From a bacterium (lineage in GTDB: Bacteria; Verrucomicrobiota; Verrucomicrobiae; Limisphaerales; J093), in NCBI GenBank assembly GCA_021839785.1, contig JAKCAB010000202.1, positions 1 to 12,628 on the forward strand: DNA of 12,628 bases. Direction: 5' to 3'. The notes under the pieces were generated by a model. It ran no database searches. It had not been told where the DNA came from and saw nothing but the letters and a program-made list of their open reading frames with translations. Each line of letters starts with the position of its first letter. Within the stretch, counting starts at the first letter, position 1. Positions 1 through 7,026 of the stretch are shown piece after piece. The position numbers and the translations under genes were made by a program.

Positions 1-1305
1 GACTTCCTCAAAACCTCCGCCACCGCCGCGACCACAATCAGCGTGGCGGGTCTGGCGGTCAGCCGCTTCGCCCACGCCGCCGGCAGCGACGTGCTCCGCG
101 TCGGCATGATCGGCTGCGGCGGACGCAACACCGGCGCCGGCGCCCAGGCCCTCAAGGCCGACCCCGGCACCAAGCTGGTCGCCATGTGCGACATCTTCCT
201 CGACCGCGTGAAAAATGCCCGCGCCGCCATCCAAAACGAATTGACCCGCTCCGGCCGGCCCGACGCCGTCCAGGTGCCCGACAGCCAGTGCCTCACCGGT
301 TTCGACAGCTTCAAGCAGGTCATCGCGCTCGCGGACGTGGTCTGCATCGCCAACGGCGCCAAGTTCCATCCGTACCACGCGCTGACCGCCATCCAGGCCG
401 GCAAGCACGTCTTCGTCGAGAAACCGCACGGCATCGACCCGTACACCGTAAAAATGATGCGCCGGGCCTGCGCGCTCGCGAAGGAAAAGCAACTGTGCAT
501 CGTGTCCGGTCTGCACAGTCGTTACCACCCCGGTTACGCCGAGACCATCCAGCGCGTCCATGACGGCGCCATCGGTGACATCGTCAGCATCGAGGAAAAC
601 TTTCTCCGCGCGCCTTACGGCGTGACCGACCGCAAGCCCGGCCTCACCGAGCTCGAATGGCAGTGCAGCACCCAGTATCATTTCCGCTGGCTGTCCGGCG
701 ACGACGTGCCGCAGTCGCTCGTTCACAACATGGACCGCGCCCGCTGGGCATTGAAGGAAGCTGTGCCCGTCAAGTGCCACGGCCTGGGCGGGCGCTCCTC
801 CATGACCGAGCCGATCTACGGCGATGTCTTCGACCACCACACCGTCGTCTATGAATTCCCGAACGGTGTGCGCGTCTATGCGCTCTGTCGCACCACCACC
901 GGCTGTTACGACGAGGATTCCAGCCTGGTTTTCGGGAGCAAAGGCATGGCGAATGTGAAAGCCTGTCGCATCGCCGGCGAGACCAAGTGGCGCTGGCAAC
1001 AGACGAGCAACGACCCGCACCAGGTCGATCCGTACCAGATCGAGCACGACCGTCTCTTTGCGGGCATCCGCTCGGGCAAGCCGGTCAACAACGGCAATTA
1101 CATGGCCGACAGCACGATGACCACCGTGATGGGCCAGCTTTCCTGCTACACCGGCAAGGAAGTCGCGTGGGACCAGGTCAATGCCTCCGATTACTTTTAC
1201 ACGCTCAAGCCCGAAGATTGCCACGACGGCATGGAACCGCCCGCTAAACCCGGCCCGGACGGCACGTACCCGGTGCCCGTGCCGGGACGGACGAAAATGA
1301 TTTGA
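1..1305 (+). CDS. Gfo/Idh/MocA-family oxidoreductase, Tat-exported, 5' truncated by window edge
   Basis: The frame is open from base 1 and ends at TGA 1303-1305; the start codon lies outside the window. The first residues (DFLKTSATAATT..., then SRFAHAAG) are the hydrophobic part and cleavage region of a twin-arginine signal, so the RR pair must be just upstream; a GTG at 43 would cut the signal and is rejected. In window numbering, residues 34-41 (VGMIGCGG) are the Rossmann nucleotide-binding loop, E140-K141-P142 is the EKP motif that holds the dinucleotide and substrate, and H242 in HNMDRARW matches the usual catalytic histidine. Family members oxidise or epimerise sugars with bound NAD(P). 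The C-terminal tail rich in P and G is typical of exported members in Verrucomicrobia and Planctomycetes. The DUF6807 gene follows 78 bases later on the same strand and may be co-transcribed. The family is secure, the substrate unknown. Confidence 0.93.
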   Translation, partial: DFLKTSATAATTISVAGLAVSRFAHAAGSDVLRVGMIGCGGRNTGAGAQALKADPGTKLVAMCDIFLDRVKNARAAIQNELTRSGRPDAVQVPDSQCLTGFDSFKQVIALADVVCIANGAKFHPYHALTAIQAGKHVFVEKPHGIDPYTVKMMRRACALAKEKQLCIVSGLHSRYHPGYAETIQRVHDGAIGDIVSIEENFLRAPYGVTDRKPGLTELEWQCSTQYHFRWLSGDDVPQSLVHNMDRARWALKEAVPVKCHGLGGRSSMTEPIYGDVFDHHTVVYEFPNGVRVYALCRTTTGCYDEDSSLVFGSKGMANVKACRIAGETKWRWQQTSNDPHQVDPYQIEHDRLFAGIRSGKPVNNGNYMADSTMTTVMGQLSCYTGKEVAWDQVNASDYFYTLKPEDCHDGMEPPAKPGPDGTYPVPVPGRTKMI

Positions 1306-1383
1306 ATGGCTCCCTCAACAGTAGGCTGGAGCCCGCGCGGTTAACGGCTGGGTTTCGGACTGGCACTCGGCTGGACCCGCGGC

Positions 1384-2340
1384 ATGATTGGCGGTGTGAA
1401 AGCACTTGTTCGCACCGCCATCATTCTTTTGCTATTCGCCCACGCTGTGGAAATCAGAATTGACGCCCGCGCTGACGACACGCCCTTGCCCACGACGCCG
1501 GCTCAAGCCCTGTCCGTCTCCGCCGAAGCGCAGGCGGATCGGGTCATCATCCGTGTCGCCGGCACGCCGTTCACCGAGTACATTTACCCGAACGACAGCA
1601 AGTATCCGTATTTCTTTCCCGTGCTGGGCCCGCGGTCGGGCAAGACCGTGACCGTCCGGAGGACCGAGCCTTACCCGCACCACAGTTCGATCTTCTTCGG
1701 CTGCGACCGCGTGAACGGCGGCAATTACTGGCAGGAAGGCCTTGACCGCGGCCGGATCGTATCGAAATCGGTGCGCGTCATCCGCGACCGCGACGACCGG
1801 ATCGAGTTCGAGCAGGACTGTGCCTGGGAGCGCCCTGGCGCCGAATCGCCGTTTGCGGACCAGCGGCGCATCGCCGTCTCCGCGCCCAGCGCGGACGTGC
1901 GGTTCATCGACTTCGACGTGACGCTCACGGCGCAGATCGACGTGAAAATCGAGAAGACGAACCATTCGCTGTTCTCGGTTCGCGTCGCGCCGGAGCTGGC
2001 GGTCAAGGCCGGCGGCACGCTGATCAACGCGGCCGGCGACCTCGCTGAAAAAGGCACTTTCGGCAAACCCGCTGCCTGGGCGGATTACCGCGGCGCCCGC
2101 GACGGCATCGTCGAAGGCGTGGCCATCCTGTCGCATCCGCAGAACCGGTGGTTTCCCGAGCCGTGGTTCACCCGCGACTATGGTTTCATGTCGCCCACGC
2201 CGATGGAGTGGCTGCCCGGCGGCGAACTGAAGCTCGCGAAGGGCGAAAAACTGCACCTGCGTTACCGGGCGGTGATTCATGCTGGCGCGCCGTCGCAGGC
2301 CCAACTTGGGCAGTGGTTCGCGGATTGGGCGAAGCCGTAA
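1384..2340 (+). CDS. DUF6807 (PmoA-family) secreted protein
   Basis: The protein has 318 residues. The N-terminus (about residues 1-30, with a hydrophobic run around AIILLLFAHAV) looks like a signal peptide or signal anchor. The mature part starts with the family pattern TPFTEYIYP, then PYFFPVLGPRSG, then PYPHHSSIFFG with the paired histidines H99-H100, then VNGGNYW; later comes a conserved RYRAVIH segment. The fold is expected to be beta-rich. Despite the database name 'methane oxygenase PmoA', this family has no shown link to methane oxidation; in Verrucomicrobia and Planctomycetes it commonly sits beside Gfo/Idh/MocA genes and carbohydrate enzymes, as here. Function is unknown; processing of a sugar derivative is inference from context. 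ATG 1384 is used; GTG 1396 four codons in would give a more compact signal peptide and is a real alternative. No Shine-Dalgarno sequence is seen at either. Confidence 0.85.
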   Translation: MIGGVKALVRTAIILLLFAHAVEIRIDARADDTPLPTTPAQALSVSAEAQADRVIIRVAGTPFTEYIYPNDSKYPYFFPVLGPRSGKTVTVRRTEPYPHHSSIFFGCDRVNGGNYWQEGLDRGRIVSKSVRVIRDRDDRIEFEQDCAWERPGAESPFADQRRIAVSAPSADVRFIDFDVTLTAQIDVKIEKTNHSLFSVRVAPELAVKAGGTLINAAGDLAEKGTFGKPAAWADYRGARDGIVEGVAILSHPQNRWFPEPWFTRDYGFMSPTPMEWLPGGELKLAKGEKLHLRYRAVIHAGAPSQAQLGQWFADWAKP

Positions 2341-2392
2341 GCGGCGGCTGGCTTTGGTGGGCGGCTGGTCGCGCTTGCGCTCCTTCGATCGG

Positions 2393-3460
2393 CTACTCTG
2401 CGGCCGCTCGATCGCTTGCGGCGGTCGCGGCAAATTGCCGCGGCGCGGCGACCAGCGCCGCCAGGTTTTCGCCCGGTGTGCCTGGCGAAACTCCGCCTCC
2501 CGCCGAAAGCAGCAGCCCGCGCGTGCCGCCATGCGCCTGTAAGCACTCGAACGCACGTTCCCGGACCGACTCCGACGGGCCTTGCGCCAGCACGTCAAGC
2601 GGCGGGACATTGCCCATCAGGCACAGGTCCGGCCCCACCAGCGCGCGCACCTTCGCGATTGGCTGGAGGTGCGTGAAGTTGAAGATGTGGATGCCCAACT
2701 CCGGCAGATGCGGATACGAAACCGGGTTGTCCGTGTCGTTGTGGAAGATTTTCACTGCGCCGGGAAAGGCGTCGAAAATCTCGCGCAGGTACGGGTGCGC
2801 GAACTCCCGGTAGTCCCGCGCCGACATCATGCCCGCGATGTCGTCGAGCACCAGGATGCCGGCCACTTCGCTCAACGCGCCGGCCTGCGCCGCCAGCCAG
2901 TCGCGCACCAGCGTCGTGGTCAGCCGCAACAGCCGGTGCGTTTCGGCCGGATTCAACTTCAACGCCAGCAGGAACTGCGTGACCCCCATCAAATGCGTGG
3001 CTACGGTGAGCGGCCCGCGCGCGGCGACCATTTTGATCGCGTGGCCGGCGTCCTTCACGCGCGGTTCGAGCCGGCGATACTGGTTCAAAATCACCGGCAG
3101 CCAGCCGTCCGTGAGGGGATTTGGCGGGCTGAGGCGATCCAGTTCTTCAATGCCACCGATCAGCGGATGCGCCACCGGCGTGCGGTCCGGAAACAGGCTA
3201 ACCTTGCAGCCAAAGGCGCTCGGCTCGGCGGTCATGCCGATCTCGGCCCAGAAACCGGGCAGAAAGATCGCGCCGGGGAAGGCGCGCTCGACGCGGAGGT
3301 TCGCGTCCAGCCAAACCTCCGGCACGGTGAGGTAATCGAGCGTCGAGAGGCCGAGGTGGCCGGGAATCCACGGGCTGTCGATGATCAACGCTACCGGCAC
3401 GGTGCCGGGATCCTCGCCGTGGGCGCAGCGTTCGATGAGCTTCCATTTCTCCGGAGTCAT
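2393..3460 (-). CDS. Uroporphyrinogen-decarboxylase-family protein (not HemE)
   Basis: The frame ends at TAG 2393-2395. I start it at ATG 3458-3460 (MTPEKWKLIERC), giving 355 residues; 22 more codons are open upstream to 3526, but that stretch runs into repeat-like DNA and does not resemble the family N-terminus. Family landmarks are FHNDTD around H240, the GNVPP motif (LMGNVPPLDVLAQG), and LSAGGGVSPGTPGEN at about 318-332. The arginine-rich N-terminal motif of true HemE is absent, so this is one of the many URO-D-fold proteins related to corrinoid-dependent methyltransferases such as MtaA/MtbA. Those bind zinc through H-x-C and a later Cys; here the positions read H240-N-D242 and glycines 321-323, so that site is altered. 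The gene converges with DUF6807 (52-base gap) and diverges from the SDR gene. The C-terminus is Ala-rich. Family confident, reaction unknown. Confidence 0.88.
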   Translation of the reverse strand: MTPEKWKLIERCAHGEDPGTVPVALIIDSPWIPGHLGLSTLDYLTVPEVWLDANLRVERAFPGAIFLPGFWAEIGMTAEPSAFGCKVSLFPDRTPVAHPLIGGIEELDRLSPPNPLTDGWLPVILNQYRRLEPRVKDAGHAIKMVAARGPLTVATHLMGVTQFLLALKLNPAETHRLLRLTTTLVRDWLAAQAGALSEVAGILVLDDIAGMMSARDYREFAHPYLREIFDAFPGAVKIFHNDTDNPVSYPHLPELGIHIFNFTHLQPIAKVRALVGPDLCLMGNVPPLDVLAQGPSESVRERAFECLQAHGGTRGLLLSAGGGVSPGTPGENLAALVAAPRQFAATAASDRAAAE

Positions 3461-3578
3461 GCGCGTGTCGTTGGCGGGTGGTTGTAGGCAGCCACGGGAG
3501 TTGAAGCAACAGACTTCTCTGCCCACACCGAGGAAAAGCCACAGAGACGCAGCGCGGCCGAGCCGTAACCAAAAAATT

Positions 3579-3646
3579 TCGCGCGAAGGCCGCGAAGGCC
3601 AGAGAAGCTATTCTCATCCTTCGCCCTCTTCGCGTCCTTCGCGCGA
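3579..3646. repeat. Imperfect palindrome built of GCGAAGG units
   Basis: The left arm 3579-3597 and right arm 3628-3646 pair over 19 positions with one mismatch (C3590 against T3635); the outer 11 bases TCGCGCGAAGG / CCTTCGCGCGA are perfect. At the centre a second small stem, GAGAA (3602-3606) with TTCTC (3611-3615), closes a GCTA loop, and the right side has an extra CCTTCGCCCT copy. The element is flanked by A-runs. Such GCGAAGG-type palindromes resemble dispersed intergenic repeats I associate with Verrucomicrobia and related genomes; that part is recall, while the pairing is read from the sequence. In RNA it would fold into a long hairpin in either direction, but there is no U-tract clean enough to call it a terminator. 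Confidence 0.7.
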
Positions 3647-3776
3647 CAAAAAATCTTCGCAGAACGTGACGATGTTGGGGGATAGCACTGCAGAAGCATC
3701 GAGCTGAATTCGACTTGGCCACAACTCTTGTCTGCCAACCCAAAGAATGAACCAGCCCGGTGCTGTCAGCAGCCTA

Positions 3777-3800
3777 GGCTCGACGGAGTCTCGCCCCACC
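3777..3800. repeat. Possible copy of a dispersed intergenic repeat
   Basis: The segment starts GGCTCGACGGAG and ends CTCGCCCCACC. It resembles a sequence (on the other strand GGTGGGGCGAG followed by CTCCGTCGAGCC) that I recall as recurring between genes in Verrucomicrobia and Planctomycetes assemblies. Only one copy is in this window, so its repeat nature cannot be shown here. It lies upstream of the SDR gene and about 130 bases from the larger palindrome. Confidence 0.3.
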
Positions 3801-3968
3801 AGGGTGGTCGCCAGAATTCGGCCTCGACCGCGCGGAATTCGGGACGCGGTCTTTACATCGCGGCGGGCGTGACGACAATGCGCGCCAGCCAATCCGGAGA
3901 AGCCTGCCGCGCCGGCACGAAGCGTCTGGCGCACGGCCGGTTCTCGGCGTGGCGGAACAACCGGCTTT

Positions 3969-4778
3969 ATGCCTTCCTCCAAAGAAACGAATTGTGCGAC
4001 GGACTGCGATCTGGCCCGCTGGCCCTGCCCTTTCCGCCTGGACGACGCGCTCGCGCTGATCACCGGCGGCGGGAGCGGCCTGGGCCTGGCGATGGCGCGG
4101 TGCATGATCGCGGCCGGCGCGCGCGTGGTGTTGGCCGGCCGACGCGAGGCGCGGTTGAAAGAAGCCGTCAACAGCCTGGGCCGCCAGGCGGGGTATCTCG
4201 CGCACGACGTGACGGACCTCGCCGCAGCGCCGGCCCTTGTCGAACGGGTGACCCGCGAGTTCGGCCCAATCGGCATCCTGGTGAACAATGCCGGGGTTCA
4301 TCTCAAGAAACCGGCGGTGGAGACGACCGAAGAGGAGTTCCTGCAAGTCCTGACCACGCACGTGCTGGGGGCGCACGCGTTGAGCCGGGCCGTGGCGCCG
4401 GCGATGATCGCGCGCGGAGCCGGCTCGATCCTGTTCATCGCCTCGATGGCCTCGCTGTTCGGCATCCCCAAGGTGGTCGCCTACTCGGCGGCCAAGAGCG
4501 CTTATGTGGGGATGGTGCGCGCGTTGGCCACGGAGTTGTCGCCGCACGGCGTGCGCGTCAACGCCATCGCGCCGGGTTGGATCGAGACCGACATGTCGCG
4601 CCAGGCGATGGCCGGCGATCCGGAGCGCGAGCGCAAGATTTTAAGTCGGACCCCGATGGCCCGGTTCGGCGAGCCGGATGACGTGGGCATGGCGGCGGTG
4701 TATTTGAGTTCGCCGGCGGCGCGGTTCATCACCGGCGTGGTCTTGCCAGTCGATGGCGGGGCGAGCATCGGCTTTTGA
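3969..4778 (+). CDS. SDR-family NAD(P)-dependent oxidoreductase, probable fructuronate/mannonate reductase
   Basis: This is a classical short-chain dehydrogenase of 269 residues. The cofactor loop TGGGSGLG is at 32-39, the NNAG motif at 106-109, and the catalytic Ser, Tyr and Lys at S159, Y172 and K176 (YSAAK). The later [12 protein letters not shown] and the C-terminal [10 protein letters not shown] are the usual dimer and substrate-loop segments. The fourth tetrad residue, normally Asn in the NxxG segment after NNAG, is H131 here (TTHVLGAH). The first about 24 residues extend beyond the usual SDR start; no later ATG precedes the Rossmann strand, so ATG 3969 is kept. The mannonate dehydratase gene follows after 15 bases, so the likely job is interconversion of D-fructuronate and D-mannonate, the role UxuB has in E. 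coli. A gluconate 5-dehydrogenase-like activity is the main alternative. Family certain, substrate inferred from the neighbour. Confidence 0.93.
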   Translation: MPSSKETNCATDCDLARWPCPFRLDDALALITGGGSGLGLAMARCMIAAGARVVLAGRREARLKEAVNSLGRQAGYLAHDVTDLAAAPALVERVTREFGPIGILVNNAGVHLKKPAVETTEEEFLQVLTTHVLGAHALSRAVAPAMIARGAGSILFIASMASLFGIPKVVAYSAAKSAYVGMVRALATELSPHGVRVNAIAPGWIETDMSRQAMAGDPERERKILSRTPMARFGEPDDVGMAAVYLSSPAARFITGVVLPVDGGASIGF

Positions 4779-4793
4779 CCGTTCCCATCGACC

Positions 4794-5864
4794 ATGAAAC
4801 TCGGCCTCGGCCTGTACCGGCACCAACTCGATCGCGACCATTACCGGTTTGCGAAGCAGTGCGGTTGCACGCACCTGGTGGCGCATCTCGTGGACTATTT
4901 CCGCTCGTCGCGGTCGAACCGGCCTGGCGATCAACCGGTAGGCGGCGACGCTGGCTGGGGTCTGGCCGGCGACCCGGATCGCTTGTGGACTTACGAGGAA
5001 TTGGCGGCGCTGCGGGCCGAGATCAACGCGGCGGGGCTCGAGCTGGAAGCGATCGAGAACTTCGATCCCGCGCACTGGCACGACGTGCTCCTCGACGGGC
5101 CGAAGAAGGCGAAGCAACTTGAGAACCTCAAGACCATCATCCGCAACGTGGGCCGGGCTGGCATTCCGGTCTTTGGCTACAACTTCTCGATCGCAGGCGT
5201 GGCCGGGCGGGTGAAAGGCGCGTTCGCGCGCGGCGGCGCGGAAGCCGTGGGCACCGACGGGCCTTTCGACACGCCGATGCCGCGAGGCATGGCGTGGAAC
5301 CTGATTTACGATCCGCACGCCCCACCCGGCACAGAACCCGCGGCGACGCCGGAGCAACTTTGGCAGCGGCTGAAAAATTTTCTCGAGGCTTTGCTGCCCG
5401 TCGCCGAGGAGGCTGGCGTGACGCTGGCAGCGCATCCGGACGATCCGCCCATGCCGACGGTGCGCGGCCAGCCGCGGCTGGTGTTTCAGCCGGCGCTTTA
5501 CCAGAAGCTGCTCGACCTTCGCCCGAGTCCGCGGAGCGCGCTGGAGTTTTGCGTCGGTTCGCTGGCCGAGATGACCGAAGGCGACGTGTACGAGGCCACG
5601 GAGCGTTACAGCCGGCAGGGCAAGCTGGCCTACGTTCACCTCCGCAACGTGCGGGGCAAGGTGCCGCATTACCGGGAGACCTTCATTGACGAAGGCGACG
5701 TGGACGTGTTCCGCGTGTTGCGGATTCTCAAGGAAAACGGGTTCAGCGGCGTGATCATTCCCGACCACGCGCCGCAAATGACCTGCGCCGCGCCGTGGCA
5801 CGCCGGCATGGCTTACGCGCTCGGCTACCTGCGCGCCGCGCTGCAAAGCCTGGGTGCGGCTTGA
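4794..5864 (+). CDS. uxuA: Mannonate dehydratase (UxuA family)
   Basis: The 356-residue protein is a TIM-barrel of the xylose-isomerase-like group. UxuA removes water from D-mannonate to give 2-keto-3-deoxy-D-gluconate, the last step of glucuronate breakdown before the Entner-Doudoroff aldolase. The four metal-ligand positions known for this family are all present: H214 in HPDDPP, C253 in FCVGS, H282 in HLRNVRG and D324 in PDH. ETFIDEGDVDVFRVL at about 295-309 matches the conserved segment before the last ligand. The length suits the shorter bacterial UxuA form. A few sugar-phosphate isomerase-like paralogs share the fold, but the HPDDPP and FCxGS pair is specific. ATG 4794 follows the SDR stop by 15 bases and no other start fits; no Shine-Dalgarno sequence is seen. 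The two genes almost certainly form one transcript. Confidence 0.9.
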   Translation: MKLGLGLYRHQLDRDHYRFAKQCGCTHLVAHLVDYFRSSRSNRPGDQPVGGDAGWGLAGDPDRLWTYEELAALRAEINAAGLELEAIENFDPAHWHDVLLDGPKKAKQLENLKTIIRNVGRAGIPVFGYNFSIAGVAGRVKGAFARGGAEAVGTDGPFDTPMPRGMAWNLIYDPHAPPGTEPAATPEQLWQRLKNFLEALLPVAEEAGVTLAAHPDDPPMPTVRGQPRLVFQPALYQKLLDLRPSPRSALEFCVGSLAEMTEGDVYEATERYSRQGKLAYVHLRNVRGKVPHYRETFIDEGDVDVFRVLRILKENGFSGVIIPDHAPQMTCAAPWHAGMAYALGYLRAALQSLGAA

Positions 5865-5974
5865 GGCTGGCGCCACGCGTTAGGCCTCCCGAATCACCAC
5901 ACGATCCACCGCCGTCTATTGCATGTCGGCCTGGAGGAAGGTCCAGTCGTTGGCGGACTTGCGACACGGCGTCC

Positions 5975-6030
5975 TTGCGTGGTCCGCCGAACCCCTCATA
6001 AGATGACTCGTCGCCTGTTGACTGTTCAAC
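5975..6030 (+). promoter_or_regulatory. Candidate promoter and small palindrome before the ABC operon
   Basis: The 188 bases between the mannonate dehydratase stop and the ATPase start hold the best promoter-like pair I can find: TTGCGT (5975-5980), 16 bases, CATAAG (5997-6002). Both boxes are weak matches to a sigma-70 promoter. Just after them is a perfect 5-base inverted repeat GTTGA-CTGT-TCAAC (6017-6030), 22 bases before the ATG, which could be an operator or a short 5'-leader hairpin. A longer inverted repeat GGCGGAC/GTCCGCC (5952-5958 and 5982-5988) overlaps the -35 box. An AGGTGA at 6037-6042 is a possible but distant ribosome-binding site for 6053. All of this is tentative. Confidence 0.25.
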
Positions 6031-6052
6031 GCCCGCAGGTGATGAAGCGTCG

Positions 6053-7024
6053 ATGGAAGCCGATGTCATTCGATTCGACCGCGCCACCAAGATCTACGAG
6101 GACCGGCAGATCGCTCTGGCGGATGTGTCGTTTCGCGTCCCGGCAGGCTCCACCGTGGGGCTGTTGGGCGCGAACGGCTCCGGCAAATCCACCCTGCTGC
6201 GCCTGGCGCTCGGATTGATCACCCCCAGCGCCGGTGAAATCCGCGTCTTCGACCAGCGAATGGCGCCGGGCGCGAAGTCGCTGCGCCAACGCCTTGGCTT
6301 TCTCTCCGATTCGCCGGCGTTTCCGTCCGATCTCACGGCCATCAGCTACCTGAAATTCGTCGGCCGCTGTTTCGGACTCGAACGCAAGGAGCATCACGCG
6401 CGGATGGGGTCGCTGCTCCGCGCCGTGGGCTTGACGGAGGATGCCGGCCGCAAGATCGGGACGTACTCGACCGGAATGCGGACCCGCCTGGGCATCGCCG
6501 CCTCGCTGATGAACGATCCGGAACTCCTGGTCTGGGACGAACCGACCGCCGGCCTCGACCCCATCAGCCGGCGCCAGACGCTGGATTTGCTGGAGCAATT
6601 TCGCGGGAATAAAACCGTGGTCCTGAGTTCGCACATTCTGGGGGACATCGACCGCGTGTGCGACCGGCTGCTGATCTTGAACGAAGGCCAGCTACTCTTC
6701 GACGGCTCGCGCGCCGAACTGGAAGGGTTGCTGCCGCGAAACGTCCTGGAACTCCGCGTCAACGGCGCCACCGACCGGTTCCGCGCCGCCGTTCGCGAGC
6801 GGCTCGACCGGCGCGATTTGTCCCAGGACGGCGAGCGCGTGCGGATCGAACTCGCGCCCGGCGAAGCGGCGGGCCAGCTCATGGAAGCGCTGCTCCGGTT
6901 GGCGCGGGAAACGGGGGCGACGATTGTGGCCATCAATTCCACCGCTCAGCAGCTCGAAGACGCCTATCTCAAGCTGATCACGGAAGACGAATTCCGCGGT
7001 TTTCTGCGCGCGCAAAAGACCTGA
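6053..7024 (+). CDS. ABC transporter ATP-binding protein (ABC-2 export type)
   Basis: This is a 323-residue nucleotide-binding subunit. Walker A is GANGSGKST (39-47), the ABC signature is a YSTGM variant (138-142), Walker B is LLVWDE (158-163) followed by the D-loop GLDP, and the switch histidine is H194 (SSH). The usual Q-loop glutamine is absent: the segment reads GFLSDSPAFP (82-91), as in NatA/DrrA/NosF-type ATPases whose Q-loop is degenerate. Residues from about 225 form the C-terminal extension common in ABC-2 partners (FDGSRAEL, then a beta-rich domain). It hydrolyses ATP in the cytoplasm to drive the membrane subunit encoded 2 bases downstream. ATG 6053 gives the standard N-terminus (IRFDRATKIYEDRQIALADVSF). 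The substrate cannot be read from this subunit. Confidence 0.95.
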   Translation: MEADVIRFDRATKIYEDRQIALADVSFRVPAGSTVGLLGANGSGKSTLLRLALGLITPSAGEIRVFDQRMAPGAKSLRQRLGFLSDSPAFPSDLTAISYLKFVGRCFGLERKEHHARMGSLLRAVGLTEDAGRKIGTYSTGMRTRLGIAASLMNDPELLVWDEPTAGLDPISRRQTLDLLEQFRGNKTVVLSSHILGDIDRVCDRLLILNEGQLLFDGSRAELEGLLPRNVLELRVNGATDRFRAAVRERLDRRDLSQDGERVRIELAPGEAAGQLMEALLRLARETGATIVAINSTAQQLEDAYLKLITEDEFRGFLRAQKT

Positions 7025-7026
7025 GC

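Larger units (their letters stand above)
3461..3968. other. 508-base gene-free region between divergent genes
   Basis: This stretch separates the divergent URO-D and SDR genes and should carry both promoters, but I see no convincing -35/-10 pair and no Shine-Dalgarno sequence for either. Reading frames across it give only low-complexity peptides of the SREGREG or CRAKDAKRAKD type, which come from the repeated GCGAAGG units and are not proteins. It contains the palindrome at 3579-3646, a CACAGAGACGC stretch at about 3540-3550, a repeat-like segment at 3777-3800, and two EcoRI-type GAATTC sites 15 bases apart (3814-3819 and 3835-3840). A-runs at 3571-3576 and 3648-3653 flank the palindrome. The composition is unlike the neighbouring coding DNA. 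Confidence 0.6.

Noticed and set aside
1324..1382. Near-direct repeat GGCTGGA(G)CCCGCG at 1324-1337 and 1369-1381 between the first two genes.
   Set aside because: Two short, imperfect, GC-rich copies in a 78-base gap; too weak to call an operator or attachment site.
2341..2430. CGATCG palindromes and a weak AGCCG/CGGCT stem around the DUF6807/URO-D convergent junction.
   Set aside because: Short stems of 5-6 bases with no U-tract, and part of the sequence lies inside the URO-D coding region.
1432..2610. Long open frame on the minus strand across DUF6807 and the end of the URO-D gene.
   Set aside because: It runs opposite a protein with clear DUF6807 motifs and out of frame with the URO-D protein; the predicted peptide is Arg-rich and unlike any family.
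2582..3487. Open frame on the plus strand opposite the URO-D gene.
   Set aside because: Rich in R, Q and H with no motifs, while the minus strand has family landmarks along its whole length.
3614..4288. Minus-strand open frame in and beyond the intergenic region, with peptides such as FLSREGREEGEG.
   Set aside because: These peptides are translations of the GCGAAGG palindrome and the frame then runs antisense through the SDR gene.
4641..5876. Long open frame on the minus strand across the mannonate dehydratase gene.
   Set aside because: The plus strand encodes an intact UxuA with all four metal ligands; the antisense product has no recognisable features.
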